NCBI RefSeq assembly: GCF_020734105.1
Contig: NZ_JAJAFR010000016.1
Coordinates: forward strand, 21,124-85,123
Direction of reading: 5' to 3'
Length of the DNA: 64,000 nt
Origin: Alkalihalobacillus deserti
GTDB taxonomy: Bacteria; Bacillota; Bacilli; Bacillales; Bacillaceae_D
Position 1 is the stretch's first letter. Every line of letters begins with the position of its first letter. The notes beneath the pieces are model-generated. The model was not told where the DNA came from and made no database searches. It worked only from the letters and a program-made list of their open reading frames with translations. The position numbers and the translations under genes were made by a program. This document shows, piece after piece, positions 20,179 to 30,604 of this stretch.

Positions 20179-21687
20179 TTGGAATTAGCAACGATTATTA
20201 CGTTTATTATTTATTTAGTAGGGATGCTTTTAATCGGACTAGTCGCGTACCGGTTAACTAGTAATTTATCTGATTATGTTCTTGGTGGACGTCGTCTTGG
20301 AGGAAGTGTCGCTGCTCTTAGTGCGGGTGCATCTGATATGAGTAGTTGGTTGTTACTCGGACTACCAGGTGCAATGTATGTTGGTGGAATGGGAGAGATC
20401 TGGATTGCAGTTGGTTTGGCAATCGGTGCTTATTTAAATTGGCAGTTTGTTGCAGCAAGACTTAGAATTTACACAGAAATAGCGAATGATTCTATTACGC
20501 TACCAGACTTTTTGGAGAATCGTTTCCATGATCGCTCGAAGGCATTGCGTATTATTTCGGCCGTTCTTATTCTTATTTTCTTTGCTTTCTATACGTCTTC
20601 AGGACTTGTAGGCGGTGCTTTGTTATTTGAAGCGTCGTTTGGTATGACTTACACGCAAGCTTTATGGATTGGTGCATTAGTCATAATTTCATATACATTT
20701 TTAGGTGGTTTCTTAGCGGTAAGTTGGACGGACTTTTTTCAAGGAATTCTTATGTTTTTAGCTTTAATTATCGTTCCAATTGTGGCGATCTCAAGTATCG
20801 GTGGATGGAGTGAGACGATTCATGCAGTCGGAACGATTGACCCTGCATACTTAGATGCGTTTCAAGGAGCCACGTTCATTGGTGTCGTTTCCTTACTTGC
20901 ATGGGGGTTAGGTTATTTTGGTCAACCTCATATTGTCACACGTTTTATGGCTGTTAAATCTGTGAAAGAAATACCGAAAGCACGTGCTGTGGGAATGACA
21001 TGGATGGTACTAGCGTTATTTGGAGCGATCTTCACAGGGTTTGTTGGGATTGCCTACTTCTCGGAAAATGGTCCTGGAGGCCAGCCTCTTGCGGATGGAT
21101 CACATGAGACATTATTTATAATGTTTACTCAAGTACTCTTTAATCCGTGGGTAGCTGGGTTCCTACTGGCAGCGATTCTATCAGCCATCATGAGTACGAT
21201 TGATTCGCAACTTTTAGTGTCTTCTAGTGCTCTAGCAGAAGATATCTATAAAAGATTTATTAGAAAAGACGCTTCTCAAACAGAACTTGTTTGGGTAGGT
21301 AGAATTGGCGTTGTTCTCATTGCGTTAATCGCCATCGTGCTTGCATACAACCCTGAAAGCTCCGTTCTTGATCTAGTCGGTTATGCTTGGGCTGGGTTTG
21401 GCGCTGCTTTTGGCCCTGTTCTAATCCTAGCGTTATTCTGGAAACGAATGACGCGTAACGGAGCTTTAGCTGGTATGCTCGTTGGTGGTTTAACCGTTAT
21501 TCTGTGGGCGGAGCTTGATACTTGGTTCAGCTTATCAGCGGAGCAATTTCCAATTTTAGGTCTTTATGAGATTATTCCAGGTTTTATTCTCGCTTGGATT
21601 GCAATCATGGTTGTCAGTGTGCTTGGCCAAGAGCCTTCGAATGAGGTTCAGGAAGAATTTGAAAAATCAAGGAAGGAATTACTATAG
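20179..21687 (+). CDS. putP: sodium/proline symporter (PutP/OpuE type)
   Basis: 502 residues from TTG 20179 with AAGGAGGAG 9 nt upstream. A member of the sodium:solute symporter family with about 13 membrane helices. Motifs of PutP/OpuE are plain: YVLGGRRLGGSVAALSAGAS and DMSSWLLLGLPGA (Na+ and proline site), YTFLGGFLAVSWTDFFQG, and ILSAIMSTIDSQLLVSSSAL. In B. subtilis the gene at this place, between yerH and gatC, is opuE, used for proline uptake in osmoprotection. Here it is translated with the small membrane ORF in front. Ends at a terminator. Confidence 0.93.
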   Translation: MELATIITFIIYLVGMLLIGLVAYRLTSNLSDYVLGGRRLGGSVAALSAGASDMSSWLLLGLPGAMYVGGMGEIWIAVGLAIGAYLNWQFVAARLRIYTEIANDSITLPDFLENRFHDRSKALRIISAVLILIFFAFYTSSGLVGGALLFEASFGMTYTQALWIGALVIISYTFLGGFLAVSWTDFFQGILMFLALIIVPIVAISSIGGWSETIHAVGTIDPAYLDAFQGATFIGVVSLLAWGLGYFGQPHIVTRFMAVKSVKEIPKARAVGMTWMVLALFGAIFTGFVGIAYFSENGPGGQPLADGSHETLFIMFTQVLFNPWVAGFLLAAILSAIMSTIDSQLLVSSSALAEDIYKRFIRKDASQTELVWVGRIGVVLIALIAIVLAYNPESSVLDLVGYAWAGFGAAFGPVLILALFWKRMTRNGALAGMLVGGLTVILWAELDTWFSLSAEQFPILGLYEIIPGFILAWIAIMVVSVLGQEPSNEVQEEFEKSRKELL

Positions 21688-21695
21688 TAAGATAT

Positions 21696-21733
21696 AAATC
21701 CCCTCTTAGTCTAACAACTAAGAGGGGATTTGT
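21696..21733 (+). terminator. terminator after putP
   Basis: 14-bp arms AAATCCCCTCTTAG (21696-21709) and CTAAGAGGGGATTT (21718-21731), then TGTTTT. Confidence 0.85.
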
Positions 21734-21767
21734 TTTCTTATGTAACTATTTCATCACTTAGGGTTTG

Positions 21768-21799
21768 TTGCCTATGAAAGTGTAATTTGGTATTATAAT
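21768..21799 (+). promoter_or_regulatory. probable sigma-A promoter of gatCAB
   Basis: TTGCCT (21768-21773) and TATTAT (21791-21796) with 17-nt spacing, about 45 nt ahead of gatC. Confidence 0.5.
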
Positions 21800-21842
21800 A
21801 ATATTGTCAAAATGCTCGAATTTTTTCGGAGGTGAAGGAGAA

Positions 21843-22133
21843 ATGTCGCGAATCCAAGAGGAACAAGTCAAGCACGTAGCTCATCTAGCTAGACTTGCGA
21901 TTACAGATGAAGAAGCGAAGATGTTTACAGAACAATTAGATGCGATTATTACATTTGCAGAGCAGCTGAACGAACTAGATACAACAGGTGTAGAACCAAC
22001 TACACATGTTCTTGATATGAAGAATGTATTACGTGAGGACAAATCAGCAAAAGGACTACCAATTGAAGATGTATTAAAAAATGCACCAGATCATGAAGAC
22101 GGACAAATCCGTGTACCGTCAATTATAGAATAG
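21843..22133 (+). CDS. gatC: Asp-tRNA(Asn)/Glu-tRNA(Gln) amidotransferase subunit C
   Basis: 96 residues from ATG 21843 ([20 protein letters not shown]) with GGTGAAGGAG just upstream; an earlier in-frame ATG at 21804 lacks a site. GatC is the belt that holds GatA on GatB in the transamidation complex that makes Gln-tRNA(Gln). [18 protein letters not shown] and the C-terminal [21 protein letters not shown] end (here [17 protein letters not shown]) are family signatures. First gene of gatCAB; 18 nt to gatA. Confidence 0.96.
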   Translation: MSRIQEEQVKHVAHLARLAITDEEAKMFTEQLDAIITFAEQLNELDTTGVEPTTHVLDMKNVLREDKSAKGLPIEDVLKNAPDHEDGQIRVPSIIE

Positions 22134-22151
22134 TAGGGGAGGACAAGCTTC

Positions 22152-23609
22152 ATGTCTTTATTTGACCATAAGATGTCAGAGCTACATACAATGCTTCTAA
22201 ACAAAGAAGTGAAAGTCTCTGATCTCGTTGATGAATCATACAAGCGCATTGCTGAAGTAGACGGCAAAGTTAAAGCGTTTGTCACATTAAACGAAGAAAA
22301 GGCACGCGCTTATGCGAGTGAGTTGGATGAAGCTCTTAGCTCAAACAGCGAACGCGGTCTTTTATTTGGAATGCCAATCGGAGTGAAAGATAACATCGTA
22401 ACAAAAAACCTACGGACAACTTGTTCAAGTCGTATTCTAGAGAATTTTGATCCGATTTATGATGCTACTGTTGTGCAAAAGCTAAGAGGCGCTCAAGCAA
22501 TCACAATTGGTAAGCTGAATATGGACGAATTTGCGATGGGGTCTTCTACAGAGAACTCTGCCCTTCAAGAAACGAGAAATCCTTGGAATCTAGATACGGT
22601 ACCAGGTGGTTCGAGTGGTGGTTCAGCGGCAGCAGTTGCGGCTGGAGAAGTTCCTTTTTCTTTAGGATCAGACACAGGTGGATCGATTCGTCAGCCAGCT
22701 TCGTTTTGTGGTGTCGTTGGATTAAAACCTACATATGGACGAGTATCACGTTACGGATTAGTGGCCTTTGCCTCATCACTTGATCAAATTGGTCCAATCA
22801 CTCGTAACGTAGAAGATAATGCTTATTTGTTACAAACGATTACAGGCATAGACCCAATGGACTCAACGTCTGCTAATGTCGAAGTACCGGACTTTTTATC
22901 TGCTCTTACTGGTGATGTGAAAGGACTAAAAATTGCTGTTCCAAAAGAGTATCTAGGTGAGGGCGTACAAGAAGAAGTAAAGCAATCTGTCCTTGCTTCT
23001 TTAAAAGTACTTGAGGATCAAGGTGCTACATGGGAAGAGGTATCTCTACCCCACTCTAAATACGCGCTTGCGACCTATTATTTGATTTCTTCTTCTGAAG
23101 CTTCGGCGAACCTTTCTCGCTTTGATGGTGTTCGTTATGGCTACCGTACAGATAACGCAGAAAACCTTCTTGAGATGTATAAGCAGACTCGTGCGGAAGG
23201 CTTCGGAAATGAAGTGAAGCGTCGTATCATGCTTGGAACCTTTGCGTTAAGCTCTGGTTATTATGATGCCTACTATAAAAAAGCACAGCAAGTACGTACG
23301 TTAATTAAACAAGATTTCGAAAAAGTTTTTGAGGAATACGATGTAATCATTGGACCTACAACGCCAACACCTGCGTTTAAAATCGGCGAAAACACAAAAG
23401 ACCCATTAACAATGTATGCAAATGACATCTTAACCATTCCAGTTAACCTTGCTGGTGTTCCGGGAATTTCTGTCCCTTGTGGGTTTAAAGATGGCCTTCC
23501 ACTTGGGTTACAAATTATTGGTAAACATTTTGATGAAAGCACCGTTTATCGTGTGGCACATTCTTTTGAACAAGCAACAGATTATCACACGAAAAAACCG
23601 ACGTTATAA
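22152..23609 (+). CDS. gatA: Asp-tRNA(Asn)/Glu-tRNA(Gln) amidotransferase subunit A
   Basis: 485 residues, the amidase that frees ammonia from glutamine for transfer through the complex. The amidase signature is complete: catalytic Lys in [10 protein letters not shown], the Ser-cisSer pair in [16 protein letters not shown], and [18 protein letters not shown]. Usual length. Sits between gatC and gatB with gaps of 18 and 15 nt, so the operon is intact. Confidence 0.97.
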   Translation: MSLFDHKMSELHTMLLNKEVKVSDLVDESYKRIAEVDGKVKAFVTLNEEKARAYASELDEALSSNSERGLLFGMPIGVKDNIVTKNLRTTCSSRILENFDPIYDATVVQKLRGAQAITIGKLNMDEFAMGSSTENSALQETRNPWNLDTVPGGSSGGSAAAVAAGEVPFSLGSDTGGSIRQPASFCGVVGLKPTYGRVSRYGLVAFASSLDQIGPITRNVEDNAYLLQTITGIDPMDSTSANVEVPDFLSALTGDVKGLKIAVPKEYLGEGVQEEVKQSVLASLKVLEDQGATWEEVSLPHSKYALATYYLISSSEASANLSRFDGVRYGYRTDNAENLLEMYKQTRAEGFGNEVKRRIMLGTFALSSGYYDAYYKKAQQVRTLIKQDFEKVFEEYDVIIGPTTPTPAFKIGENTKDPLTMYANDILTIPVNLAGVPGISVPCGFKDGLPLGLQIIGKHFDESTVYRVAHSFEQATDYHTKKPTL

Positions 23610-23624
23610 GGGGGGAGACAAGCG

Positions 23625-25055
23625 ATGAATTTCGAAACCATTATCGGACTTGAGGTCCACGTTGAATTAAAGACAGAATCGAAAATTTTTTCAGCTAGTC
23701 CGAACCATTTCGGCTCAGAGCCGAATGCGAATACTAGTGTAATCGATCTTGGATATCCAGGCGTTTTACCAGTATTAAATAAGTCAGCTGTTGAATTCGC
23801 AATGAAAGCAGCTATGGCTCTTAATTGTGAAGTAGCCACTGATACCAAATTTGACCGTAAAAACTACTTTTATCCTGATAATCCAAAGGCTTACCAAATC
23901 TCTCAGTTTGATAAGCCAATTGGAGAGCATGGTTGGATCGAGATTGAGGTAGATGGCTATAAAAAACGAATTGGAATCACACGTCTTCATTTAGAAGAAG
24001 ATGCTGGTAAGTTGACTCACTCTGGCAATGGTTATTCCCTTGTAGATTACAATCGTCAAGGGACACCACTAATTGAGATTGTATCTGAGCCTGATATTCG
24101 TACACCAGCAGAAGCTTATGCTTATTTAGAGAAGCTAAAAGCGATCGTTCAATACACGGGTGTCTCTGATTGTAAAATGGAAGAGGGCTCACTTCGTTGT
24201 GATGCGAATATTTCTCTTCGTCCAGTTGGACAAGAGAAATTCGGAACAAAAGCAGAACTTAAAAACTTGAACTCATTCAACTTTGTACGAAAAGGTCTTG
24301 AGTATGAAGAGAAGCGTCAAGAGCAAGTGCTTCTCTCAGGTGGCATTATTGAACAAGAAACACGGCGTTTTGATGAAGCGGCTAACAAAACTGTCCTAAT
24401 GCGTGTAAAAGAAGGTTCGGATGATTACCGTTACTTTCCAGAGCCGGATCTAGTTGACTTATACATTGATGAAGAATGGAAAGCTCGTATTCGCTCTGAA
24501 ATTCCTGAGCTTCCAGATGGAAGAAAGAAACGCTATGTCGACGAACTTGGATTACCAGCTTATGATGCAGCGGTCTTAACCTTAACGAAGGAAATGGCTG
24601 ATTTCTTTGAAGAGACAATTGGACAAGGTGCAGGAGCAAAGCAAGCTTCTAACTGGTTAATGGGTGAAGTATCAGCTTATTTAAATGCTGAACAAAAAGA
24701 ACTTCAAGAAGTACCTCTTACTCCTAAAGGCTTAGCAGGTATGATCGACCTGATTGAAAAAGGGACAATCTCTTCTAAAATTGCCAAAAAAGTTTTTAAG
24801 GAATTGATTGAAAACGGTGGAGAGGCTGAACAAATCGTTAAAGATAAAGGTCTTGTTCAAATCTCTGACGAAGGTGCACTTTTGAAGATGGTGACTGAGG
24901 TTCTCGACAACAACGTACAATCGATTGAGGACTATAAAAACGGGAAAGAACGAGCAATTGGCTTCCTCGTTGGTCAAATTATGAAGGCGTCAAAAGGAAA
25001 AGCGAATCCTCCATTGGTGAACAAACTGTTGCTTGAGGAAATAGCGAAGCGTTAA
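23625..25055 (+). CDS. gatB: Asp-tRNA(Asn)/Glu-tRNA(Gln) amidotransferase subunit B
   Basis: 476 residues, the kinase and tRNA-binding subunit. N-terminal [37 protein letters not shown], and [15 protein letters not shown] mark the catalytic cradle. The C-terminal YqeY-like tail domain ([20 protein letters not shown]) binds tRNA. Full length. The AAGGGGGG site lies just ahead of ATG 23625. Followed by a terminator. Confidence 0.97.
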   Translation: MNFETIIGLEVHVELKTESKIFSASPNHFGSEPNANTSVIDLGYPGVLPVLNKSAVEFAMKAAMALNCEVATDTKFDRKNYFYPDNPKAYQISQFDKPIGEHGWIEIEVDGYKKRIGITRLHLEEDAGKLTHSGNGYSLVDYNRQGTPLIEIVSEPDIRTPAEAYAYLEKLKAIVQYTGVSDCKMEEGSLRCDANISLRPVGQEKFGTKAELKNLNSFNFVRKGLEYEEKRQEQVLLSGGIIEQETRRFDEAANKTVLMRVKEGSDDYRYFPEPDLVDLYIDEEWKARIRSEIPELPDGRKKRYVDELGLPAYDAAVLTLTKEMADFFEETIGQGAGAKQASNWLMGEVSAYLNAEQKELQEVPLTPKGLAGMIDLIEKGTISSKIAKKVFKELIENGGEAEQIVKDKGLVQISDEGALLKMVTEVLDNNVQSIEDYKNGKERAIGFLVGQIMKASKGKANPPLVNKLLLEEIAKR

Positions 25056-25108
25056 TTGAGATTGATCAACATGTATAGATTTTAAGCCAACATTAATTAG
25101 TGTTATAG

Positions 25109-25147
25109 ATCTGGTTTCTCTAACTATAGAGAAATCAGATTTTTTAG
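25109..25147 (+). terminator. terminator after gatB
   Basis: Arms ATCTGGTTTCTCT (25109-25121) and AGAGAAATCAGAT (25128-25140) with one G-U pair, then TTTTTT. Confidence 0.85.
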
Positions 25148-25165
25148 TAGAACGTGTGTATGAGT

Positions 25166-25194
25166 TTGTGAACAGGGATCTTTTAAGGTACAAT
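25166..25194 (+). promoter_or_regulatory. probable sigma-A promoter of dgkB
   Basis: TTGTGA (25166-25171) and TACAAT (25189-25194) separated by 17 nt, 57 nt ahead of the dgkB start. Confidence 0.6.
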
Positions 25195-25251
25195 AAAACA
25201 AGTAGTGACAAAATTTGGAGATAATTACGTTAATAAAGTAGGGGATCTACA

Positions 25252-26154
25252 ATGAAAAGAGCTCGGCTTATTTATAATCCAACGTCTGGGCGTGAACAAA
25301 TACGGAAAAGTTTAGCTTATATATTAGAGCGACTCGAAAAAGCAGGGTATGAGACTTCGGCACATGCGACAACGGGTGAAGGCTGTGCAAAGCGAGCCGC
25401 CCGCAAAGCGGGAGAAAACGGTTATGACTTAGTGATTGCCGCCGGTGGAGATGGAACGATTTTTGAAGTGGTAAATGGTTTAGCCGCCTTAAAAGAAAGA
25501 CCAAGCCTTGGTCTAATCCCTGCAGGTACGACAAATGATTTTGCTAGAGCTCTTCATATTCCTCGGGATATTCAAAAAGCCTGCGATGTTCTTTGTGGAG
25601 ATCACTTCGAACCGATTGATATTGGACGAGCTGGTGATCGTTACTTTATCAACATCGCAGCAGGAGGAACGTTAACAGAGTTAACGTATGAAGTTCCTAG
25701 TAAGCTGAAGACAGTAGTAGGTCAACTAGCTTATTATATTAAAGGACTTGAAAAACTCCCTCAAGTAACCCCAAGAAAGGTCAAGATTGAATATGACGGA
25801 AAGTTATTTGAAGGAGAAATTATGTTGTTTCTTGTTTCCAATACGAATTCGGTAGGTGGATTTGAGAAACTCGCTCCAGATGCTTCATTGCAAGATGGAA
25901 TGTTTGACTTTATTGTCGTGAAAAAGCTTTCTTTCCCAGAATTTCTACACCTATCTACGTTAGCTCTTAGAGGCGAACATATTCATCATCCGAAAGTCAT
26001 ATATGTTCATGCAAATCGCATTAAAGTAGAGGTTGAAGGCGATATGCAACTAAATTTAGATGGAGAGCATGGTGGGGCATTACCGACTGAATTTGTAAAT
26101 TTGTATCAACATTTTCAAATGCTGACACCAAAAGATCGTAAGCTACGAAGATAG
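25252..26154 (+). CDS. dgkB: soluble diacylglycerol kinase DgkB
   Basis: 300 residues. Phosphorylates diacylglycerol to phosphatidate, returning lipid released by lipoteichoic acid synthesis to phospholipid. The DAGK catalytic domain shows RARLIYNPTSGRE, the nucleotide loop IAAGGDGTIFEVVNGL, and LIPAGTTNDFARAL. The C-terminal half has the structural-metal and lid region (FDFIVVKKLS, LNLDGEHGGALP). Same place, between gatB and rlmCD, as in B. subtilis. Confidence 0.95.
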   Translation: MKRARLIYNPTSGREQIRKSLAYILERLEKAGYETSAHATTGEGCAKRAARKAGENGYDLVIAAGGDGTIFEVVNGLAALKERPSLGLIPAGTTNDFARALHIPRDIQKACDVLCGDHFEPIDIGRAGDRYFINIAAGGTLTELTYEVPSKLKTVVGQLAYYIKGLEKLPQVTPRKVKIEYDGKLFEGEIMLFLVSNTNSVGGFEKLAPDASLQDGMFDFIVVKKLSFPEFLHLSTLALRGEHIHHPKVIYVHANRIKVEVEGDMQLNLDGEHGGALPTEFVNLYQHFQMLTPKDRKLRR

Positions 26155-27025
26155 CTTTTTCTAGATGGAACCTTCCTATTAGTTGTAAGGGGTGCAGTTC
26201 TAGGAGAGAAAACGTTAAATACATGACTTAATAACATGGTAATTGGTCGTTTATTTAACAACCAATAACACTATAATTAAACGCTTGGATACAATATCTG
26301 AGCGTTCTTTACTATATTAACTTACTTAAAACGCCTGTTCGTTACAGAGAGGTTGATTTCTACTTTGTGTCCGCATAACATTCATATGTGAAACTAACGG
26401 ACATCAGATACGCTATTTGCTTAAAATCATTACTATTGGTAAGGTTTGAGGACACCAGATCCGTTATCGAATGAAAATCAAAGGAAAATGCCCTTCATAC
26501 AGACGAATAACGAATCCTGTGTCCGGTAGATCCACAAATAAGCTCTTTCTCACAAAATAACGGAACCTATGTCCGTACATAAACTAAAATCGGTAATTTT
26601 TATAAGACAGCTTGTTAAAGTATCATGCTTCGTTAAATAGTTGATACTAGCATATTAACATAAAACCCCATAAATCCTTGGTAACGCCTCTATAAATAGT
26701 AGTTAATTAACAGTCGTTTTTACACAAGTTTTAATAAGTGAATAATAGATATTAGCACTTTACCTTGCTAATTCTTATGTTAAAAACTAAAAAATGCTGA
26801 TATAACAAGGAAAAGAAGAAGACAAAATCTTATTCGATTTGGTCTTAAAATAGGTGTTATTTTGTGATTTTCTCTCCTGAAACTGAACCCGTTACTATTA
26901 GTGGAGGGTTCTTTTTTCTAAGAACAAGAAAGAAAGACGAGCTCTCTAATACGTCGACATTTCGAGTAATTCTTTGATTGTGGTACAATAACAAAACGAA
27001 TAGACCTAAAAGGACGGAATTGAGA
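26155..27025. other. 871-nt non-coding spacer between dgkB and rlmCD
   Basis: No gene seen. It holds four copies of a 19-bp repeat (26398-26575, listed separately). A weak hairpin AACGCT/AGCGTT (near 26280-26307) may end dgkB. GAACCC (26885-26890) pairs with GGGTTC (26906-26911) before TTTTTT. A TACAAT box at 26984-26989, with TTCGAG 17 nt upstream, may be the rlmCD promoter. Confidence 0.5.
26398..26575. repeat. cluster of four 19-bp repeats in direct and inverted arrangement
   Basis: Two forward copies, CGGACATCAGATACGCTAT (26398-26416) and AGGACACCAGATCCGTTAT (26449-26467), are followed by two reverse copies, ATAACGAATCCTGTGTCCG (26507-26525) and ATAACGGAACCTATGTCCG (26557-26575). The consensus is CGGACAYMRGWTNCGTTAT. 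Opposed copies can pair into a large hairpin. The copies fit an interspersed non-coding repeat family rather than operators. Confidence 0.7.
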
Positions 27026-28414
27026 ATGAAACAACAAGTACCGGTTAAAAAAAATGATCAGCTTCAGGTAACGATTGAAGATTTAACACATGAAGGAGCT
27101 GGAGTTGCAAAAGTAAATGGCTACACATTATTTGTTCCCCAAGCTTTACCAGGGGAAACAGTTAAAATTAAAGTAGTGAAAACGAATAAAGGCTATGGCT
27201 TTGCTCGCTTACTTGAAATACAAGAGGCGAGTGAACATCGTGTTGAACCACCTTGTCCGATCTATCATCAGTGCGGCGGTTGTCAAATTCAACATTTAAG
27301 CTATGAGGCTCAGCTAGTCTCGAAACAAAAGCAAGTGAGAGACGTATTAGAACGAATTGGCAGTCTTATAGAAGTAACCGTTCATCCTACAATGGGAATG
27401 GAAAATCCTTGGCGTTATCGGAACAAAGCACAAGTGCCAGTTGGTGAAGAAGGCGGCCTTGTCATTGCAGGGTTTTATCAAGAACGAAGCCATCGCATTA
27501 TTGATATGAATGAATGCTTGATTCAACATGAAGACAATGATCAAATCATCCGAGTCGTTAAAAAGATTGCCAATAAACACGGAATTCGTGGCTATGATGA
27601 AGAAAAGCATCGTGGAATCTTAAGACATGTGGTGGCACGCATTGGGAAGATTACTAATGAAGTTATGGTCGTCTTAGTGACAAGAGGAAAAGAACTCCCA
27701 AACAAAAAAGCGATCATCGATGAAATCCTAGCTGAAGTGCCAAACGTAAAATCAATTGTTCAAAACATCAATACGAAACGAACCAATGTTATTTTTGGTG
27801 ATAAAACCATCGTTCTATGGGGCGATGAATACATCCATGATTATATAGGTGATATTAAATTTGCGATATCAGCTCGTTCCTTCTATCAAGTTAACCCTGA
27901 ACAAACCAAAGTACTCTATGATCAAGCGCTGAAATATGCAGAATTAACAGGTCAGGAAACGGTCATTGATGCTTATTGCGGAATTGGAACCATCTCACTA
28001 TTCCTAGCTCAAAAAGCAAAGCATGTCTATGGTGTAGAAATAGTCCCTGATGCGATTGCTGATGCCAAGCGAAATGCTAAGTTAAACGGCTTTACGAATG
28101 TTGATTTTGCTGTTGGAGAAGCAGAGAAGGTCATGCCGTGGTGGTATGCACAAGGAATACGTGCAGATGTAGTCGTCGTTGATCCCCCTCGAAAAGGTTG
28201 CGACCAAGAACTGCTAGAAACGATTCTATCGATGAAGCCGGAGCGCGTGGTTTATGTATCCTGCAATCCAGCTACCTTAGCAAGGGATTTGAAAATCTTA
28301 GAGGCTGGTGGGTATAAGACGAAGGAAGTACAACCGGTGGATATGTTTCCGCATTCGACCCACGTTGAGTGCGTCTCGCAGATAGTTTTAAAAGAAGCAG
28401 AATCCCCAAAATAG
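27026..28414 (+). CDS. rlmCD: 23S rRNA (uracil-5-)-methyltransferase RlmCD
   Basis: 462 residues from ATG 27026 with AAAAGGA upstream; the longer frame at 26978 lacks a site. Methylates U747 and U1939-type positions of 23S rRNA with SAM. An N-terminal TRAM domain ([20 protein letters not shown]) is followed by iron-sulfur cysteines ([16 protein letters not shown]). The SAM fold has [17 protein letters not shown] and [16 protein letters not shown], and the nucleophile is the Cys in [13 protein letters not shown]. The last 12 codons (from about 28367) are also duplicated, with the recombinase, at 56876; the accessory island starts right here, so the 3' end is probably an attachment site. Confidence 0.95.
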   Translation: MKQQVPVKKNDQLQVTIEDLTHEGAGVAKVNGYTLFVPQALPGETVKIKVVKTNKGYGFARLLEIQEASEHRVEPPCPIYHQCGGCQIQHLSYEAQLVSKQKQVRDVLERIGSLIEVTVHPTMGMENPWRYRNKAQVPVGEEGGLVIAGFYQERSHRIIDMNECLIQHEDNDQIIRVVKKIANKHGIRGYDEEKHRGILRHVVARIGKITNEVMVVLVTRGKELPNKKAIIDEILAEVPNVKSIVQNINTKRTNVIFGDKTIVLWGDEYIHDYIGDIKFAISARSFYQVNPEQTKVLYDQALKYAELTGQETVIDAYCGIGTISLFLAQKAKHVYGVEIVPDAIADAKRNAKLNGFTNVDFAVGEAEKVMPWWYAQGIRADVVVVDPPRKGCDQELLETILSMKPERVVYVSCNPATLARDLKILEAGGYKTKEVQPVDMFPHSTHVECVSQIVLKEAESPK

Positions 28415-28428
28415 GGGATTCCTGCTGT
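28397..28428. terminator. bidirectional hairpin between rlmCD and recombinase
   Basis: AGCAGAATCCCC pairs with GGGGATTCCTGCT around AAAATA, overlapping the rlmCD stop codon; the recombinase gene converges from the other side. Confidence 0.7.
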
Positions 28429-28430
28429 GT

Positions 28431-29909
28431 TTATTTGATTTTTGGAGCTGAAAACCGATAGTGGATTATAGGCGCTCCATCAGCTTTTACTTCAATACGA
28501 TTAATTAAACGATGTAAAATCTCTGGTTTTAACTCATCAAAGTTTAGAAAATGAAGTAATTCTTGTTTTAACAACTCGATGTTATCCACTGTTTTTTCAC
28601 TTGCCATTGCTGTAAGTAAATCGGTCTTTTTCTCGACTAACTCTTTAATTTCAATATTATTAACTTCAACAATTTCGCGGTATTCCTCTTGAGTAATAAT
28701 CTCTTCGGCTAACATATTAATGTATTTTCTTTTTAGACCCTTTATTATATTGACTTGGTTCTCAACTTTATCGAGTTGCTTTTGAAGGCTTTGCTTCGAT
28801 TTCTTTGATTGAGCTTCTAACTGCTTAACGTATCGCTCTTGATAAATTTCTTTTACTAACTTTTGAATGTCAGTTAATACAGTATCTGTGAGTAAATCTT
28901 CTTTAATTGAATGACTACTACATGCCTTTTTACCGTGCCGTGCATAATTTCCACATACATAACCCTTTCGGTTACTACGGTACCACATTCCTTTTCCGCA
29001 ATCAGAGCAGAATAGAACATTCGTAAAAAGATGTTTCTTTGGTGCCGTTATAAACTTAGTGCGAATTTTCAATTGCTGCTGGACCGCATCAAACACATCC
29101 CGTGGGATTATGGCTTCATGCGTATCTTTAACGATAATTTGATTTTCCTGTTCAACTTGTCTCCTTTTCTTACTTGTAACACTGACAGTAGTTGAACGAT
29201 TTTGTACTAAGTCCCCAACGTAATGAGGATTAGTAAGAATAAGCTTAATGGTTGAATCATTCCATTTATCTCCTGCATTCTTTTTACCAGCTAAATCAGC
29301 TGGTGTTGAAATGCCTTCATTGTACAGCCTTCTTGCGATACTTTGTCTACCACTTCCAGCTAGATACTCTTCAAAGATCCTTTTTACAATACTAGAGGTA
29401 ATATCATCTCTAACATACAGTGTTCCTTCTCGAACCTCATATCCATATGGGGGATTAGAACCCTTGAAAAGCCCTTTTTTGGCTCTAGTTCGTAAGGTCT
29501 CTTTCACCCGATTCGATGTATTTTGAGATTCCTGTTCATACATCCAGGCATATAAACCAAACATGTTAGTGTTACCTGTCAAAGTATTAATCGCATTATC
29601 TAAAGTGATGATATGGATCCCTTGATTCTCGCAAAGGTTTTTAATTTTGTAGGATAGTTCTCCATTGCGGGCTAGACGAGAAAGTTCTTTAGCTAAGATG
29701 ATATCGAACTTTTTTGCCTGAGCCTCTTCAATCATCTTTTGAAGGTTTTTTCTTTTTCCCGTAGTTCCTGTCTGGACATCCACATAAAATTCATATATGT
29801 CCCATCCTTTTTCTTCAACATACCTGTAAAAAAGCTCCTTTTGGTATTTTAACGATGCTTTTTGCTCCTCTTTATCAGTCGAAACTCGAATGTATATTGC
29901 ACATCTCAT
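28431..29909 (-). CDS. large serine recombinase (site-specific integrase)
   Basis: 492 residues, intact. N-terminal resolvase domain with catalytic Ser10 (CAIYIRVSTDKEEQ), followed by ILAKELSRLARN and the long helix region. Then comes the recombinase domain (NPPYGYEVREG, TIKLILTNPHYVGDLVQN), a four-cysteine zinc ribbon (CSDCGKGMWYRS and YVCGNYARHGKKAC), and a coiled coil (about 365-430). This is the layout of phage- and ICE-type large serine integrases. It lies tail to tail with rlmCD, 16 nt apart, and a frameshifted copy lies at 56939. It probably inserted the accessory island at the rlmCD 3' end. Confidence 0.93.
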   Translation of the reverse strand: MRCAIYIRVSTDKEEQKASLKYQKELFYRYVEEKGWDIYEFYVDVQTGTTGKRKNLQKMIEEAQAKKFDIILAKELSRLARNGELSYKIKNLCENQGIHIITLDNAINTLTGNTNMFGLYAWMYEQESQNTSNRVKETLRTRAKKGLFKGSNPPYGYEVREGTLYVRDDITSSIVKRIFEEYLAGSGRQSIARRLYNEGISTPADLAGKKNAGDKWNDSTIKLILTNPHYVGDLVQNRSTTVSVTSKKRRQVEQENQIIVKDTHEAIIPRDVFDAVQQQLKIRTKFITAPKKHLFTNVLFCSDCGKGMWYRSNRKGYVCGNYARHGKKACSSHSIKEDLLTDTVLTDIQKLVKEIYQERYVKQLEAQSKKSKQSLQKQLDKVENQVNIIKGLKRKYINMLAEEIITQEEYREIVEVNNIEIKELVEKKTDLLTAMASEKTVDNIELLKQELLHFLNFDELKPEILHRLINRIEVKADGAPIIHYRFSAPKIK

Positions 29910-30044
29910 TCTTACATCATTTCCTTTATGAGTAATTTGAGATGTAGCAGTGTTTACCTTAATAACATTATGGACAGGACAGCTAAAATTATAAGGTACC
30001 TTGATTCATAAGTTGAAACATTAAGTAAAAGTATTTTTTATATT

Positions 30045-30145
30045 CTATAATCGGTCCAGATTGTGGAGTAGCTATTCATTACGTAGTAGACGGATACTGC
30101 GCAGCAAACAACTTCACTTTCAAGTGCCTTTGTGAATGAGTGTAG
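30045..30145. repeat. dispersed island repeat, copy A (right-type half)
   Basis: CGGTCCAGATTGTGGAGTAG (about 30052-30071) is followed by ATTACGTAGTAGACGGATAC, TGCGCAGCAAACAACTTCAC and TTTGTGAATGAGTGTAG. The same ordered wording recurs in copies C, D, E, G, H and I. It starts about 50 nt after the end of recombinase block A and heads the first module. The 29910-30253 spacer holds nothing else recognisable. Confidence 0.75.
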
Positions 30146-30253
30146 TTTTGTATATTAATCCAGAGTAGAAATATTTAAATTTTGGGGATTGGGTAATTTT
30201 GAGTATTCAACAAAAAAACACTAACCTTTATAAATGGAATCTGTGTTTCTTTG

Positions 30254-30604
30254 TTATTTCCGCAAAATCTTCTCTAGCGCTTTTCCTTTTGCTAACTCAT
30301 CGATAAGTTTGTCCAAATAGCGAATTTCCTGCATAGTTGGTTCTTCGATGTCTTCCACTTGGACACCGCAGACTACATCTTTGATCAAAGCCCTCGAAGG
30401 ATTCAGTTGAGGAGCTTCCGCAAAGAAGGTTTCAAAGTCTGTCTGTTTTTCCAGTTGTGCTTCTAACTCTTCCTGGTTATACCCTGTCAACCAATGGGTG
30501 ATTTCATCGACTTCTGTTTTGGAACGTCCTTTTTTCTCCGCCTTCGTAACATAATGGGGATAGACACTTGTGACACTCATTCTATAGATCTTATGTTTGG
30601 CCAT
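30254..30604 (-). CDS. DUF2200-family protein
   Basis: 116 residues starting at ATG 30604 after AGGGAGGG. The opening [20 protein letters not shown] and the segment [17 protein letters not shown] are typical of the DUF2200 (PF09966-type) family of small cytoplasmic proteins found across Bacilli and others. No biochemical function is established. It stands alone on the minus strand at the head of the first island module. Confidence 0.85.
   Translation of the reverse strand: MAKHKIYRMSVTSVYPHYVTKAEKKGRSKTEVDEITHWLTGYNQEELEAQLEKQTDFETFFAEAPQLNPSRALIKDVVCGVQVEDIEEPTMQEIRYLDKLIDELAKGKALEKILRK

Larger units (their letters stand above)
28367..30003. mobile_element. 1.64-kb block A: rlmCD 3' end plus serine recombinase (direct repeat with 56876-58509)
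   Basis: From GAGTGCGTCTCGCAGATAG in the last codons of rlmCD to GTACCTTG at 30003, this block recurs at 56876-58509 in the same orientation with only scattered differences. It covers the rlmCD tail, a hairpin (CAGAATCCCC/GGGGATTCCTG) that serves as terminator for both converging genes, the recombinase gene and about 90 nt of its promoter side. The two copies bracket the accessory island. Confidence 0.85.
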
